From an uncultured Lachnospiraceae bacterium (GTDB lineage Bacteria > Bacillota > Clostridia > Lachnospirales > Lachnospiraceae): a stretch of DNA of 64,000 nt. Within the stretch, counting starts at the first letter, position 1; every line of letters begins with the position of its first letter. The notes below the pieces were generated by a model. The model saw only the letters and a program-made list of their open reading frames with translations. It did not search any database and was not told where the DNA came from. Shown here one piece after another: positions 43,693-52,218 of the stretch. Made by a program: the position numbers and the translations under genes. The stretch covers positions 124,001 to 188,000 of the forward strand of contig CAJTUC010000002.1 of the NCBI GenBank assembly GCA_910579395.1. The letters run 5' to 3'.

Positions 43693-43988
43693 CAGCCGCA
43701 CAGGAAAAATAAGCGGCTGCGAAGCAGACATTTATTTTTCCTGCGGCGTTAACAAGCAAATGTCCGATGAAATCGGACACGGAGCGCTGAAAGCGCGGGT
43801 TTGCGAGTCTAATGGTATAACAGCCACAGAGGAAAAATAAGCGGCTGCGAAGCAGACATTTATTTTTTCTGCGGCGTTAACGAGCAAACGTCCGATGAAA
43901 TTGGACACGGAGCGCTGAAAGCGCGGGTTTGCGAGTCTAATGGTATAACAGCCACAGAAGAGAAACAAGCGAAGCGGCAAGAGGAACC
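43688..43988. repeat. 128-bp tandem repeat, two full copies and a partial third
   Basis: Copies start at 43688 and 43816 and a truncated one at 43944, exactly 128 bp apart and differing at only a few bases. Each unit has two structured parts: a hairpin (GCCGC..GGAAAAATAA with TTATTTTTCC..GCGGC, topped by CTGC-GAA-GCAG) and a three-way-junction-like part bounded by GCAAA/TTTGC and containing TGTCCGAT-GAA-ATCGGACA and GCGC-TGAAA-GCGC. The array fills the whole spacer between the response regulator and the pseudouridine synthase. Confidence 0.9.
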
Positions 43989-44819
43989 ATGAACAAAGAA
44001 CAGATTCTTTATGAAGATGATGATATCATCGTATGCCATAAACCTGCGGGAATTGCGACGCAGACAGCCAAAATCGGCCAGCGCGACATGGTCAGTGAAA
44101 TAACAAACTATCTGGCTGCCCATAATACAGCCGATTACTTTAATACAAGCCGGGCCAATGCCTGCATTGGCGGGTCTGACAGTGGAACTGTCAGATGTTC
44201 CAAAATTTATGTTGGAATTGTGCACCGCCTCGACCAGCCGGTAGAAGGCATCCTTGTTTTTGGCAGAAATCAGAAAGCAGCAAATGAGTTGAGCAGGCAG
44301 ATTGCGGAAAACCGCATGGAAAAATATTACTATGCGGTCGTATCCGGCAGAGAACTGTCCGTAAAGCCGGAGCAGGAAAATGCGCGAAGGGAAATGCTTA
44401 CGGATTATCTGTTAAAAGAAAGTAAAAGTAATACATCCCGCATTGTACCGCCGGAGACAAAGGGTGCGAAAAAGGCCGTGCTGGAATATGAAGTTTTGGA
44501 TAAAAGATTGCTCGGTTCAGAAAATTTTTCAGGGAAGCTTTTCGGCGGAGGAGACTCACAGTCCATCGCGCTTGTGAGGATAAAATTAGTCACAGGCAGG
44601 CACCACCAGATTCGGGTGCAGATGAGCCATGCGGGAATGAGCCTGTTAGGCGACTATAAATATGCCGATGGACAGACGAAGAAGCTGTCCGATGCATTAC
44701 AGCAGAAACAGGCCGCGTTATGCGCTTACAGGCTTGTATTTATGCATCCAGCGTCGGGAAAGAGAATGTCTTTCCAGAGAAGTCCGGCAGGCAGCATTTT
44801 CCAGAATTTTTCAATATAG
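43989..44819 (+). CDS. RluA-family pseudouridine synthase
   Basis: A 276-residue enzyme that isomerises uridine to pseudouridine in rRNA or tRNA. The catalytic motif is IVHRLDQPVEGILVF with the active-site Asp, and the N-terminal part VCHKPAGIATQ is standard. The C-terminal ITGRHHQIRVQMSHAG-like stretch is present as VTGRHHQIRVQMSHAG. Between the N-terminal strand and the catalytic motif lie about 26 extra residues (roughly 48-75) encoded by DNA with two perfect hairpins at 44154-44195. AGAGGA before the ATG is the ribosome-binding site. Target position unknown. Confidence 0.88.
   Translation: MNKEQILYEDDDIIVCHKPAGIATQTAKIGQRDMVSEITNYLAAHNTADYFNTSRANACIGGSDSGTVRCSKIYVGIVHRLDQPVEGILVFGRNQKAANELSRQIAENRMEKYYYAVVSGRELSVKPEQENARREMLTDYLLKESKSNTSRIVPPETKGAKKAVLEYEVLDKRLLGSENFSGKLFGGGDSQSIALVRIKLVTGRHHQIRVQMSHAGMSLLGDYKYADGQTKKLSDALQQKQAALCAYRLVFMHPASGKRMSFQRSPAGSIFQNFSI
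44154..44195. repeat. Palindrome pair inside the RluA-family gene
   Basis: Two adjacent perfect hairpins: GCCAATG-CCTG-CATTGGC (44154-44171) and TCTGACAGT-GGA-ACTGTCAGA (44175-44195). They encode ANACIGGSDSGTVRC in frame. The look is that of an intergenic palindromic element inserted into a coding sequence without breaking the frame. Confidence 0.7.
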
Positions 44820-44902
44820 ATTTATGATAAATTTCTGTAAATCTTCCATACTAAAAATAACTTAGGTTGAAAGAATTGCTATGGGTATGTGGAGAGAACA
44901 GT

Positions 44903-45949
44903 ATGGAAGAAAAAAACAGAGAAGAGAAATTTTCAGGATTAAGAGAGAATAAACTGATAAAGTTCGGAGTGATAACTTTATTGGTTTATCTTTTTTTTCG
45001 TTATCTTTTTCCGCTGGTGGCTCCGTTTTGTGTGGCATTTATCTTAATTGCACTGTTCTATCCGCTGTTGTCACGGATTCAGAAAAAAATTCCGATGAGA
45101 AAGAAATTTCTGGCAGTCGGCGTTTTGCTGCTGTGCCTGATCTTTTTAGCTCTTATCTTGTGGATACTGGGATACAGCAGCAGTATGCAGCTGGAAAAAA
45201 TTACAGCGTTTATAGAAATCGCGTACCGAAGGCTTCAGATATTTCTGCATCAGTGCTGTTACAGTCTGGATGGAAGATTTGGCTGGAACGGTTATGAAAT
45301 AGAGAGTTTTGTGGCGGAAAAGATGACCGTCATTATGGAAAATGTTCAGGTGCAGGTTATTCCCCGGATGTTATCCTCATCCTATACCTGTGTGAAAGGA
45401 ATTCTGGAAGTGACAGCCTTTCTTTTTATCACGCTTGTTGCGGCAATCCTGCTGGAAAAGGATTATGCAGTCTTTATGCAGTGGCTGAAAACTTCGGAAG
45501 ATATGTCTTTTCTCTGGAAAGCGCTGGAAGGCGTACTGAATTATATCGTTACATTTTTGAAAGCGCAGGGTATTATTTTGCTGACTATCAGTGTGTGGAG
45601 CAGTGCCGTTTTGTGGGCGACAGGGATATATGGCGGTGTTTTCTGGGGTATTCTCGCAGGATGCCTGGATGTACTGCCTTTTATCGGGACAGGTGTCGTA
45701 CTCGTGCCGATGGCTTTGTGGCAGCTGCTGAACGGGCACTATGTGCGGATGGCGGTCTGCCTGTTGCTTTATGCTGCCTGTATCGTCATCCGGGAATTTC
45801 TGGAGCCCAAGTTAATCGGTAATCGGATGGGAATCGCACCGGTATTAATGCTGTTAGCCATTTATGCGGGTATCCGCCTGTTCGGAGTGGGCGGTATCAT
45901 CAAAGGACCGCTGGCGCTTATTGTTATTTACGAATTGAATAAGGCGTGA
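44903..45949 (+). CDS. AI-2E family membrane protein, YtvI-like
   Basis: A 348-residue integral membrane protein with about seven helices and the family motif GILAGCLDVLPFIGTGVVLVP near residue 255, plus the end segment EFLEPKLIGNRMGIAPVLML. In spore formers the YtvI branch of this family is a sporulation membrane protein; others are putative autoinducer-2 exporters or Na+/H+ antiporters. ATG 44903 is preceded by GGAGAG at 7 bases. The substrate is not known. Confidence 0.8.
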   Translation: MEEKNREEKFSGLRENKLIKFGVITLLVYLFFRYLFPLVAPFCVAFILIALFYPLLSRIQKKIPMRKKFLAVGVLLLCLIFLALILWILGYSSSMQLEKITAFIEIAYRRLQIFLHQCCYSLDGRFGWNGYEIESFVAEKMTVIMENVQVQVIPRMLSSSYTCVKGILEVTAFLFITLVAAILLEKDYAVFMQWLKTSEDMSFLWKALEGVLNYIVTFLKAQGIILLTISVWSSAVLWATGIYGGVFWGILAGCLDVLPFIGTGVVLVPMALWQLLNGHYVRMAVCLLLYAACIVIREFLEPKLIGNRMGIAPVLMLLAIYAGIRLFGVGGIIKGPLALIVIYELNKA

Positions 45950-46068
45950 GAGCGGGATATTTTTAAGGTGATACTATAATTGGAAAGTTTGACGAAACAT
46001 AGCGCGGCGTTTTATAATGATAAACAGAAGACACCAAAAAATCTGGATATCGTATAGTGAGAAGAGAC

Positions 46069-47664
46069 ATGTTGGAAGTGCAGGAAAAAGAAAAGCGAAG
46101 CAGTATGAACGTCCGGGAAAAGCTGCGAGGAGCCGCCGCCGAAATCGGAAACAGTATTTTGACGGCCTATTTTCTTGTCATGATGCTGGTATATCCTTTT
46201 TATTTGAAGAATGGATATCAGGAAATCGGAGACGTAAAATATTTCTTTTTTCGTAAGATCAGCTTTGTAACGGTTTTTCTGATGCTGTGTATAACGGTGG
46301 TCATTTTTTTATTAAAAAGGGAAAATCTGTCAATTACGGCATTTTATAAGCGCTTATCGATAACAGACTGGTTTGTGTATGGATATCTGCTCGTGCTATT
46401 GATTTCTTATGTATGCACGCCTTTTAGGGAAGAGGCCTTTTTAGGTGCGGAAGGCTGGTATATGGGGCTGGTAAGCCAACTGCTGTTCGTCAGTATTTAT
46501 TTTCTTTTTTCCAGATATTTTAAATGGAATGAAAAAATGCTGTATGCTATGTTAATCGGTTCCGGCCTTGTGTTTGGGCTCGGTATTTTGAACCGGTATT
46601 CGGTCTATCCGATTGGAGCAGACGGGCAGATGGACGGAAGGATGACGATTTTTATCTCCACGCTTGGAAATATTAACTGGTTCTGCGGATATTGGGCGGT
46701 CTTTTGCCCATTTGGGACAGCCTTTTACTGGACGAGCAGGCGGGGATGGCAGCGGGCGGCAGCAGGCATCTATGTGATAGTGGCATTTTGGACCGGGGTC
46801 GTGCAGGGCAGCAGCAGTGCATATCTTGCGCTTGCCGGAATCTTTCTTTTTCTGTTTTGTCTTTCTTTTCGGGATAATCAGGCAATGTATCGCTTTCTGG
46901 AGATAGGCATTCTGTTCATGATTTCCTGTCAGGCGGCAAGAGCGCTGCGGTATATGCCGGGTTTTGAAATAAATTATGAGAGTGCGCCGGGACTTGTGCT
47001 GACGGATACGAACCTGACACTTTATCTGGGGATTGCCATCGGGGCTTTTTATTTGTTATTCTATTACATGACGAAACAAAAAAATGTAGAAATTGTGCAC
47101 TATAAAAAAATACGCAGGGCGGTAATCCTTTTAGCATTGATGACAGCGGTTGGATTTGTTATTCTGCTGATTCTGAATACTTGCCTGCCGGAGGAGGTTC
47201 TGGGATTTTCGGATGTGTCGTTTCTCATTTTTAACGATAGTTGGGCCAACTACAGGGGTGCCACCTGGACAGACGGCGTGCTGGCCTATCTGCATATGAC
47301 ACCTTTACAGAAGTTAATTGGAGCAGGGCCGGATTGCTTTGCCGGATATCTGTATGCGGTGCCGGGACTTGCGGAACGTGCCTATGAGCAGTTTGGAAGT
47401 TCCAGGCTGACGAATGCGCATAACGAGTGGCTTACGATACTTGTTAATCAGGGAATTTTGGGTCTGATCTGTTACATAGGGATTTTTTTATCGGCATTCC
47501 TGAGCTTTATTAAAAAATCCAATAAACAGCCTGTACTGTATTTGTGCGCTGCAGCAATCCTGACTTATACGGTACATAACATGGTCAGTTTTCAGCAGGT
47601 GCTGAATGCACCATTTGTTTTCATTGTGTTGGGAGCTGGGGAAGGAATCCGAAGAAACAGTTGA
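46069..47664 (+). CDS. O-antigen ligase-like polymerase membrane protein
   Basis: A 531-residue protein with about 12 membrane helices and a long outside loop in the C-terminal half, the layout of the WaaL/Wzy (O-antigen ligase/polymerase) family. The conserved segment TNAHNEWLTILVNQGILGLICY carries the functional His. In Firmicutes such proteins polymerise or ligate surface polysaccharides, or glycosylate proteins. No other polysaccharide genes lie next to it. The start is uncertain (GTG 46057, ATG 46069 or ATG 46108), as none has a clear ribosome-binding site. Confidence 0.78.
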   Translation: MLEVQEKEKRSSMNVREKLRGAAAEIGNSILTAYFLVMMLVYPFYLKNGYQEIGDVKYFFFRKISFVTVFLMLCITVVIFLLKRENLSITAFYKRLSITDWFVYGYLLVLLISYVCTPFREEAFLGAEGWYMGLVSQLLFVSIYFLFSRYFKWNEKMLYAMLIGSGLVFGLGILNRYSVYPIGADGQMDGRMTIFISTLGNINWFCGYWAVFCPFGTAFYWTSRRGWQRAAAGIYVIVAFWTGVVQGSSSAYLALAGIFLFLFCLSFRDNQAMYRFLEIGILFMISCQAARALRYMPGFEINYESAPGLVLTDTNLTLYLGIAIGAFYLLFYYMTKQKNVEIVHYKKIRRAVILLALMTAVGFVILLILNTCLPEEVLGFSDVSFLIFNDSWANYRGATWTDGVLAYLHMTPLQKLIGAGPDCFAGYLYAVPGLAERAYEQFGSSRLTNAHNEWLTILVNQGILGLICYIGIFLSAFLSFIKKSNKQPVLYLCAAAILTYTVHNMVSFQQVLNAPFVFIVLGAGEGIRRNS

Positions 47665-47690
47665 CAAACGGTTTTTCTTTTTTTAGAATC

Positions 47691-47925
47691 AAAGAAATTC
47701 GAATAGGTAATTGCGAAACTAAGTTTTCAAAGGCTTTCGTTGTACAAAATAGACAATCACCGCAGGGCACACTTTCGCTGCACTGTCGCTCGCAACGGTG
47801 CATAAGACGCCAAAATACGGCGTCTAAGCACCGGCGGCGACATAGCGCCCTGCTTGCGATTTGTTTATTTTGCACAACTGCTGTCTTGAAATAATGCGTT
47901 TCGCAATTACCTAAAGAAATTCGAA
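47691..47925. mobile_element. MITE-like element with terminal inverted repeats and flanking direct repeats
   Basis: A roughly 210-bp element bounded by TAGGTAATTGCGAAAC (47704-47719) and its exact reverse complement (47898-47913). The flanks are direct repeats AAAGAAATTCGAA at 47691-47703 and 47913-47925. The interior is a long imperfect hairpin: GTTGTACAAAATAGACAATC pairs with the complement at about 47857-47877, GCAGGGC with GCCCTGC, and AGACGCC with GGCGTCT at the tip. No protein is encoded. It sits 25 bp before proS. Confidence 0.75.
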
Positions 47926-47950
47926 GATTGAAAGGAGTATGGTCATAAAG

Positions 47951-49381
47951 ATGGCAGACAAAAAATTAGTAGAAGCGATTACATCTATGGAAGAAGATTT
48001 TGCGCAGTGGTACACGGATGTAGTGAAGAAAGCAGAGTTGATCGATTACACGAGCGTAAAGGGATGTATGGTGCTGCGGCCGGCGGGCTACGCGATCTGG
48101 GAATTGATTCAACAGCAGTTGGATGCGATGTTCAAGGCAACGGGCGTGCAGAATGTATATTTGCCGATGTTCATTCCGGAAAGCCTGTTAAATAAAGAGA
48201 AAGACCATGTAGAAGGATTTGCGCCGGAAGTGGCATGGGTAACGCACGGCGGGCAGCAGCCTTTGCAGGAAAGACTCTGTGTCAGACCCACTTCGGAAAC
48301 GCTTTTCTGTGACTATTATAAAAATACGATTCATTCTTACCGCGATCTGCCGCAGCTGTGCAACCAGTGGTGTTCGGTAGTGCGCTGGGAGAAGGAGACA
48401 AGACCTTTCCTGCGCAGCCGTGAGTTCCTGTGGCAGGAAGGACACACGGCACATGCGACGGCGGAAGAAGCGGAAGAGAGAACGATTCAGATGTTGAACG
48501 TCTATGCGGATTTCTGTGAGCAGGTGTTGGCAATTCCCGTCGTAAAGGGCCGTAAGACCGATAAGGAAAAATTTGCGGGCGCGGTAGCGACTTATGCAAT
48601 CGAAGCATTGATGCACGACGGCAAAGCATTGCAGTCGGGAACGAGTCATAATTTCGGAGACGGTTTTGCGAAGGCTTTCGGCGTTCAGTTTACGGATAAG
48701 GATAATACGTTGAAACATGTGCACCAGACATCATGGGGCATGACAACAAGGCTGATCGGTGCGGTCATCATGGTGCACGGTGATAATTCCGGGCTTGTTC
48801 TGCCGCCGAAAGTGGCGCCTACTCAGATCATGATCATACCGATTCAGCAGAAAAAAGAAGGCGTGCTGGAGAAGGCATTTGAATTAAAAGAGAAATTAGG
48901 GAGCTTCCGTGTTAAAGTGGATGATGCGGATAAGAGCCCGGGCTGGAAATTCTCAGAGCAGGAAATGCGCGGGATTCCGATTCGTGTGGAAATCGGGCCG
49001 AAAGATATCGAAGCAGGAAAATGCGTTATCTGCCGCCGCGATACGGGAGAAAAAACAGAAGTATCGCTTGAAGAACTGGAAGCAAAGGCAGGAGAGATCC
49101 TGAATAAGATGCAGGTGGAAATGCTGGAGCGGGCCAGAGCACATAGAGAAGAGCACACTTACATTGCAAAAGATATGGAAGAATTCAGAAAGCTTTTTGA
49201 TGAAAAATCCGGTTTTGTGAAAGCAATGTGGTGTGGTGATCAGGGATGTGAGGAGAAGATCAAAGAAGAGCTTGCGGTGACGAGCCGCTGTATTCCTTTT
49301 GAACAGGAGCAGATAGCGGATGTCTGCGTATGCTGCGGGAAACCTGCGAAGAAGATGGTCTATTGGGGAAGAGCGTATTAA
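47951..49381 (+). CDS. proS: Prolyl-tRNA synthetase, eukaryote/archaea-like type
   Basis: A 476-residue class II synthetase charging tRNA-Pro. It has the short form without the editing insert between motifs 2 and 3: motif 2 in [26 protein letters not shown], motif 3 region [21 protein letters not shown], then the anticodon-binding domain and a C-terminal zinc-binding-like domain ([31 protein letters not shown]). Many clostridia carry this type. ATG 47951 is 13 bases from AAAGGAG; the ATG at 47939 is too close to that site. Confidence 0.95.
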   Translation: MADKKLVEAITSMEEDFAQWYTDVVKKAELIDYTSVKGCMVLRPAGYAIWELIQQQLDAMFKATGVQNVYLPMFIPESLLNKEKDHVEGFAPEVAWVTHGGQQPLQERLCVRPTSETLFCDYYKNTIHSYRDLPQLCNQWCSVVRWEKETRPFLRSREFLWQEGHTAHATAEEAEERTIQMLNVYADFCEQVLAIPVVKGRKTDKEKFAGAVATYAIEALMHDGKALQSGTSHNFGDGFAKAFGVQFTDKDNTLKHVHQTSWGMTTRLIGAVIMVHGDNSGLVLPPKVAPTQIMIIPIQQKKEGVLEKAFELKEKLGSFRVKVDDADKSPGWKFSEQEMRGIPIRVEIGPKDIEAGKCVICRRDTGEKTEVSLEELEAKAGEILNKMQVEMLERARAHREEHTYIAKDMEEFRKLFDEKSGFVKAMWCGDQGCEEKIKEELAVTSRCIPFEQEQIADVCVCCGKPAKKMVYWGRAY

Positions 49382-49399
49382 GTGTGAGAAAAACTTTTT

Positions 49400-49428
49400 G
49401 GGGCTGTGAAAAAATTTTTTACAGCCCC
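49400..49428. terminator. Hairpin after proS
   Basis: GGGGCTGT/ACAGCCCC stem with an A/T-rich inner part GAAAAAATTTTTT. There is no T run after it on the plus strand, so it may terminate weakly or protect the 3' end. Confidence 0.55.
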
Positions 49429-49473
49429 ATTGCATTATAGCGTCCGGTTTATCTTTGGAAATTGTGTACTATA

Positions 49474-49965
49474 TTATTTTTGCGTATCGGTTTTGTAGCC
49501 AACAACCACATCTTTTATTTTGTCAGCAGCCTCTTTTGCGATTTTTTTATCATTTTTGCCAAGAGAAGCTTGTCCAAAAAAAATTTCAATCACAGTTTTT
49601 ACAATTTCATGAGGGGGAAGGTTTTCAAAAGTTTTACAACCTTCTTCAAATTCTTCAATAACGGTTGCTGTTAATAAGCTGCCATTATATTGAAGTGGTT
49701 TTAATAACTCAGTAGGACAAATTCGTATTAATGCACGCGTTATGCTTGAGATTGCACGGGTAGCAATAATTGATGTATTTGATTTTAGACGAAGTTGAAC
49801 AGTATATTCATCTATTTGTGTAATATAAGAAAAATTGCGGCCGTGGCGGATTGAATTTGTTGTACCGTTTGCATCTTGGCAGGCATTTTTTATGGCTGTT
49901 GTTATTTCTTCATTTAAGATTGCTTTTTTGTTTGCTGCTGAAACATTTAGTAAATAGTTATACAT
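49474..49965 (-). CDS. Protein of unknown function
   Basis: A 163-residue protein (start MYNYLLNVSAANKKAILNEE) with a lysine-rich end, no signal peptide and no membrane helix. The DNA is clearly more A/T-rich than proS next to it. I recognise no family. The ribosome-binding site is poor (AAAGGA is too far from the ATG), so the start is doubtful. About 30 bp upstream on the minus strand lies TTGTATACAA (49996-50005), the same palindrome as in the promoter at 36170. It opens an accessory pocket of unknown genes. Confidence 0.5.
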   Translation of the reverse strand: MYNYLLNVSAANKKAILNEEITTAIKNACQDANGTTNSIRHGRNFSYITQIDEYTVQLRLKSNTSIIATRAISSITRALIRICPTELLKPLQYNGSLLTATVIEEFEEGCKTFENLPPHEIVKTVIEIFFGQASLGKNDKKIAKEAADKIKDVVVGYKTDTQK

Positions 49966-50078
49966 ATATTTACATTTTATCCTTTATTTCCTTTATTGTA
50001 TACAAGGATAACATAGATGGAAATAAAAATCAAACAAAATCTTAAGTTAAAATCTTAAAAATTTTTTATTGTTTTTAG

Positions 50079-50107
50079 TTGACATTTGTTAGGCAATGAC
50101 ATATCAT
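50079..50107 (+). promoter_or_regulatory. Consensus promoter of the 50215 gene
   Basis: TTGACA at 50079-50084, a 17-bp spacer and TATCAT at 50102-50107. Confidence 0.75.
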
Positions 50108-50214
50108 TATGTTAAAAGCAGAAAAAAAACATACCGCTTTTGTAGTTCTGGTAAAAAAGAGACACTCATGAAAAGGAAAGATGTTCGAAAATGGAATATG
50201 GGAGGAGAATGATT

Positions 50215-50832
50215 ATGAAACAGAATTTAAGAGAGGTTAATGGGAATGTTAACAGTTTTTTCACAAAAAATCCAGATGCATATTATTTTAATGCTAATGG
50301 AGAAATCAGGTGTCAGTCAGTACACGGAAAGAGTCGTAATCGGTTTGAAAAAGCAAGACTGGAATCGGAGAAGTCTGTTGTATCAATAGAAGAAATTATA
50401 AACCATGTTAATGATTTCTTTTCAATAATAGGCATTACAAAGGTTGAAAATCCTAAAATGAGTCCGGATGATATTGATTATGAAGAAATAAAGGATATGT
50501 ATTGTTTGGAGGATGAAAAAGAATTAATATGGATGAAATTCACCGATGATGGTTATTTGGCAGTAGTTGCACAGAGCAATGATATTAATTTCGATATTCC
50601 AGATTGTGAAGAGGATTATGATAAAAAAAGAGAAGGTGGAAAGTGGCTGCACACGACTTCAGGCATTTTGATACATAAATTGCATAAGCGATGGGATACT
50701 TCATTTGTACTGGTATTCCCGCTGCATAGAGAGAGATGCACATATGACCGGCATGATATAGAGACTGCCGTTGGCAATTTTCTTATAGCTAATGGCATTC
50801 CGATTTTAGATTATTACAGTCATAATTTTTGA
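50215..50832 (+). CDS. Protein of unknown function
   Basis: A 205-residue acidic soluble protein, start MKQNLREVNGNVNSFF. It has no signal peptide, membrane helix or motif that I recognise. A good GGAGGAG lies 7 bases before the ATG and a consensus promoter at 50079, so it is very probably expressed. The composition is A/T-rich, and the next gene starts 15 bases after the stop. Genes of this look (single-domain, unknown, strain-variable) are often immunity or effector proteins, but nothing here proves it. Confidence 0.65.
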   Translation: MKQNLREVNGNVNSFFTKNPDAYYFNANGEIRCQSVHGKSRNRFEKARLESEKSVVSIEEIINHVNDFFSIIGITKVENPKMSPDDIDYEEIKDMYCLEDEKELIWMKFTDDGYLAVVAQSNDINFDIPDCEEDYDKKREGGKWLHTTSGILIHKLHKRWDTSFVLVFPLHRERCTYDRHDIETAVGNFLIANGIPILDYYSHNF

Positions 50833-50847
50833 TTGGCGGAATGCTTC

Positions 50848-51201
50848 ATGAAAAGTGAAATTATTCGTAAAATTAATGAAATTATACCCCGAAAAACAAA
50901 TGAGTTTGGCTTTGAAATCATGAAGCCGGAGCATTCAGGTAATGTCGTATCCATGCTTCGGGAGAACTGGCATCTCTTTTTAGAGCTGCACAGTCCTATC
51001 GTATCGTCCTTACCATTACAAATGGGCATATATATTGAAGACGAAGCGATACGAATGCTCCTTTTTCCATCTCTTGCAATGATTGACAGCAGGAATACGA
51101 ATCAGTTTATACAACTGTCCAATACAGCGAATCGTTATTTATATAGAGGCAGTGCTTTGGGCAGATTCTGGGTGGATGCGGATTCACAGGCGGGAAATTA
51201 G
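50848..51201 (+). CDS. Unknown protein, possibly truncated
   Basis: A 117-residue protein (start MKSEIIRKINEIIPRK, end RFWVDADSQAGN). It lies 15 bases after the previous gene, with a weak GGCGGA site. The C terminus looks cut: the text runs well up to FWVDADSQ, then the frame closes at once. The following 130 bases carry another protein-like frame without a start (51218-51349). I do not recognise the family. Confidence 0.5.
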   Translation: MKSEIIRKINEIIPRKTNEFGFEIMKPEHSGNVVSMLRENWHLFLELHSPIVSSLPLQMGIYIEDEAIRMLLFPSLAMIDSRNTNQFIQLSNTANRYLYRGSALGRFWVDADSQAGN

Positions 51202-51217
51202 CCTGTATCTGTCTTGA

Positions 51218-51349
51218 GAGCGGCGAGCGCTTTTATTCTCACTTTACCTGTTTTCGGACGATGAAAGATATCTTCATATTATGATGGGATTGAAGGGTTC
51301 ACTGGAGCTGATCTTAATACAAGTGGGAGGAAAAAAATGTCAATATTAA
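51218..51349 (+). pseudogene. Possible gene remnant
   Basis: An open frame after a TGA at 51215 reads ALLFSLYLFSDDERYLHIMM and on, which looks like real protein, but it has no start codon with a ribosome-binding site and ends by overlapping the next gene. It may be the relic of a gene disrupted during turnover of this pocket. Confidence 0.3.
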
Positions 51350-51975
51350 AACGAACCTATCAGGCAATTTGTAAAGAGCTTTCAATAAATGACAAAGTGG
51401 GCGGTAATGCGGATAAGTATTGTACAGTTATAGGAAAACGGGGAAAGCTGACAGTCTGGGAATCAGAAAATCTCCACCCCGGTGAACAATATATAAGTTT
51501 TCAGTCGGAGGACGGAAAATACGATCTGCAAACATCATGTGGCAGGATTGAGATTAAAAATGATATACTGACCATCAGCACACCGGAAAACAAAAATGTA
51601 TATTCTTTCTTGCTGCAAAAACCTAACCAAATCATTGATTTTAAAATGAGACTGCCACGCCGTTTTCTGCATGTCTGCTCAGGATGCGGGAAACGGGAAG
51701 TACTCACAAGCAGAGAAGCGTTTGACCAGGGATGGGATTATCCCGGTCCTGATGGGATTTATAAGGATATGCCAAATTATGGTTTTGGAGTGCTTGTTCC
51801 AAGAACGTGCGGACAGTGTACGATTAATAAATCCTTGTATTGGAAGCTGACAGTGGACAAAGACGCTCCAAATTGTATGAGTCAAGAAGAAATAGCGGAA
51901 GCTTTGGAGCGCATTCAGAATGAACCGATGTCATTGATCGTAGACGGGGATGAAATAAATGAGCCGCAGTTATAA
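51337..51975 (+). CDS. Unknown protein with two CxxC motifs
   Basis: A 212-residue soluble protein (start MSILKRTYQAICKELS). Two cysteine pairs, VCSGCGKRE near residue 116 and RTCGQC near residue 158, suggest a zinc-binding knuckle or ribbon. A strong GGGAGG precedes the ATG. Same A/T-rich pocket as its neighbours. Function unknown. Confidence 0.6.
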   Translation: MSILKRTYQAICKELSINDKVGGNADKYCTVIGKRGKLTVWESENLHPGEQYISFQSEDGKYDLQTSCGRIEIKNDILTISTPENKNVYSFLLQKPNQIIDFKMRLPRRFLHVCSGCGKREVLTSREAFDQGWDYPGPDGIYKDMPNYGFGVLVPRTCGQCTINKSLYWKLTVDKDAPNCMSQEEIAEALERIQNEPMSLIVDGDEINEPQL

Positions 51976-52151
51976 AAGAAATTGACGATTTATGGGAGTG
52001 GGGGACGGATGATTATAATTTTACAGAGAAATACCCTGCACAGACAGGAAAATTTTATATGAATATTGTCGCAGGACATATAGGTACGGGAGAAATTTCG
52101 GAAGATACTCATTTTTATGATATCTATTATAATGGGGGAAGCCATTATTAA
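51963..52151 (+). pseudogene. Remnant of a protein-coding gene
   Basis: After a TGA at 51960-51962 the frame reads IKEIDDLWEWGTDDYNF ... FYMNIVAGHIGTGEISEDTHFY and stops at TAA 52149-52151. It has convincing protein character but no start codon or ribosome-binding site near its beginning, and it overlaps the end of the 51337 gene in another frame. Most likely the C-terminal relic of a lost gene. Confidence 0.5.
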
Positions 52152-52218
52152 TTTCAAAGAAAATCTGGTATTATGATAAACGCAGGCATTACAGCCTGCG
52201 TTTAAAAATATATCATAC

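Noticed and set aside
43688..43988. The 128-bp repeats as a CRISPR array or as coding repeats
   Set aside because: The copies are adjacent with no unique spacers and the unit is far too long for a CRISPR repeat. Minus-strand frames across it repeat the same peptide only because the DNA is repeated, and they lack ribosome-binding sites.
47661..47894. Open frames of about 77-84 codons across the MITE-like element
   Set aside because: They read through inverted repeats on both strands and have no ribosome-binding site; the DNA is explained by the palindromic element.
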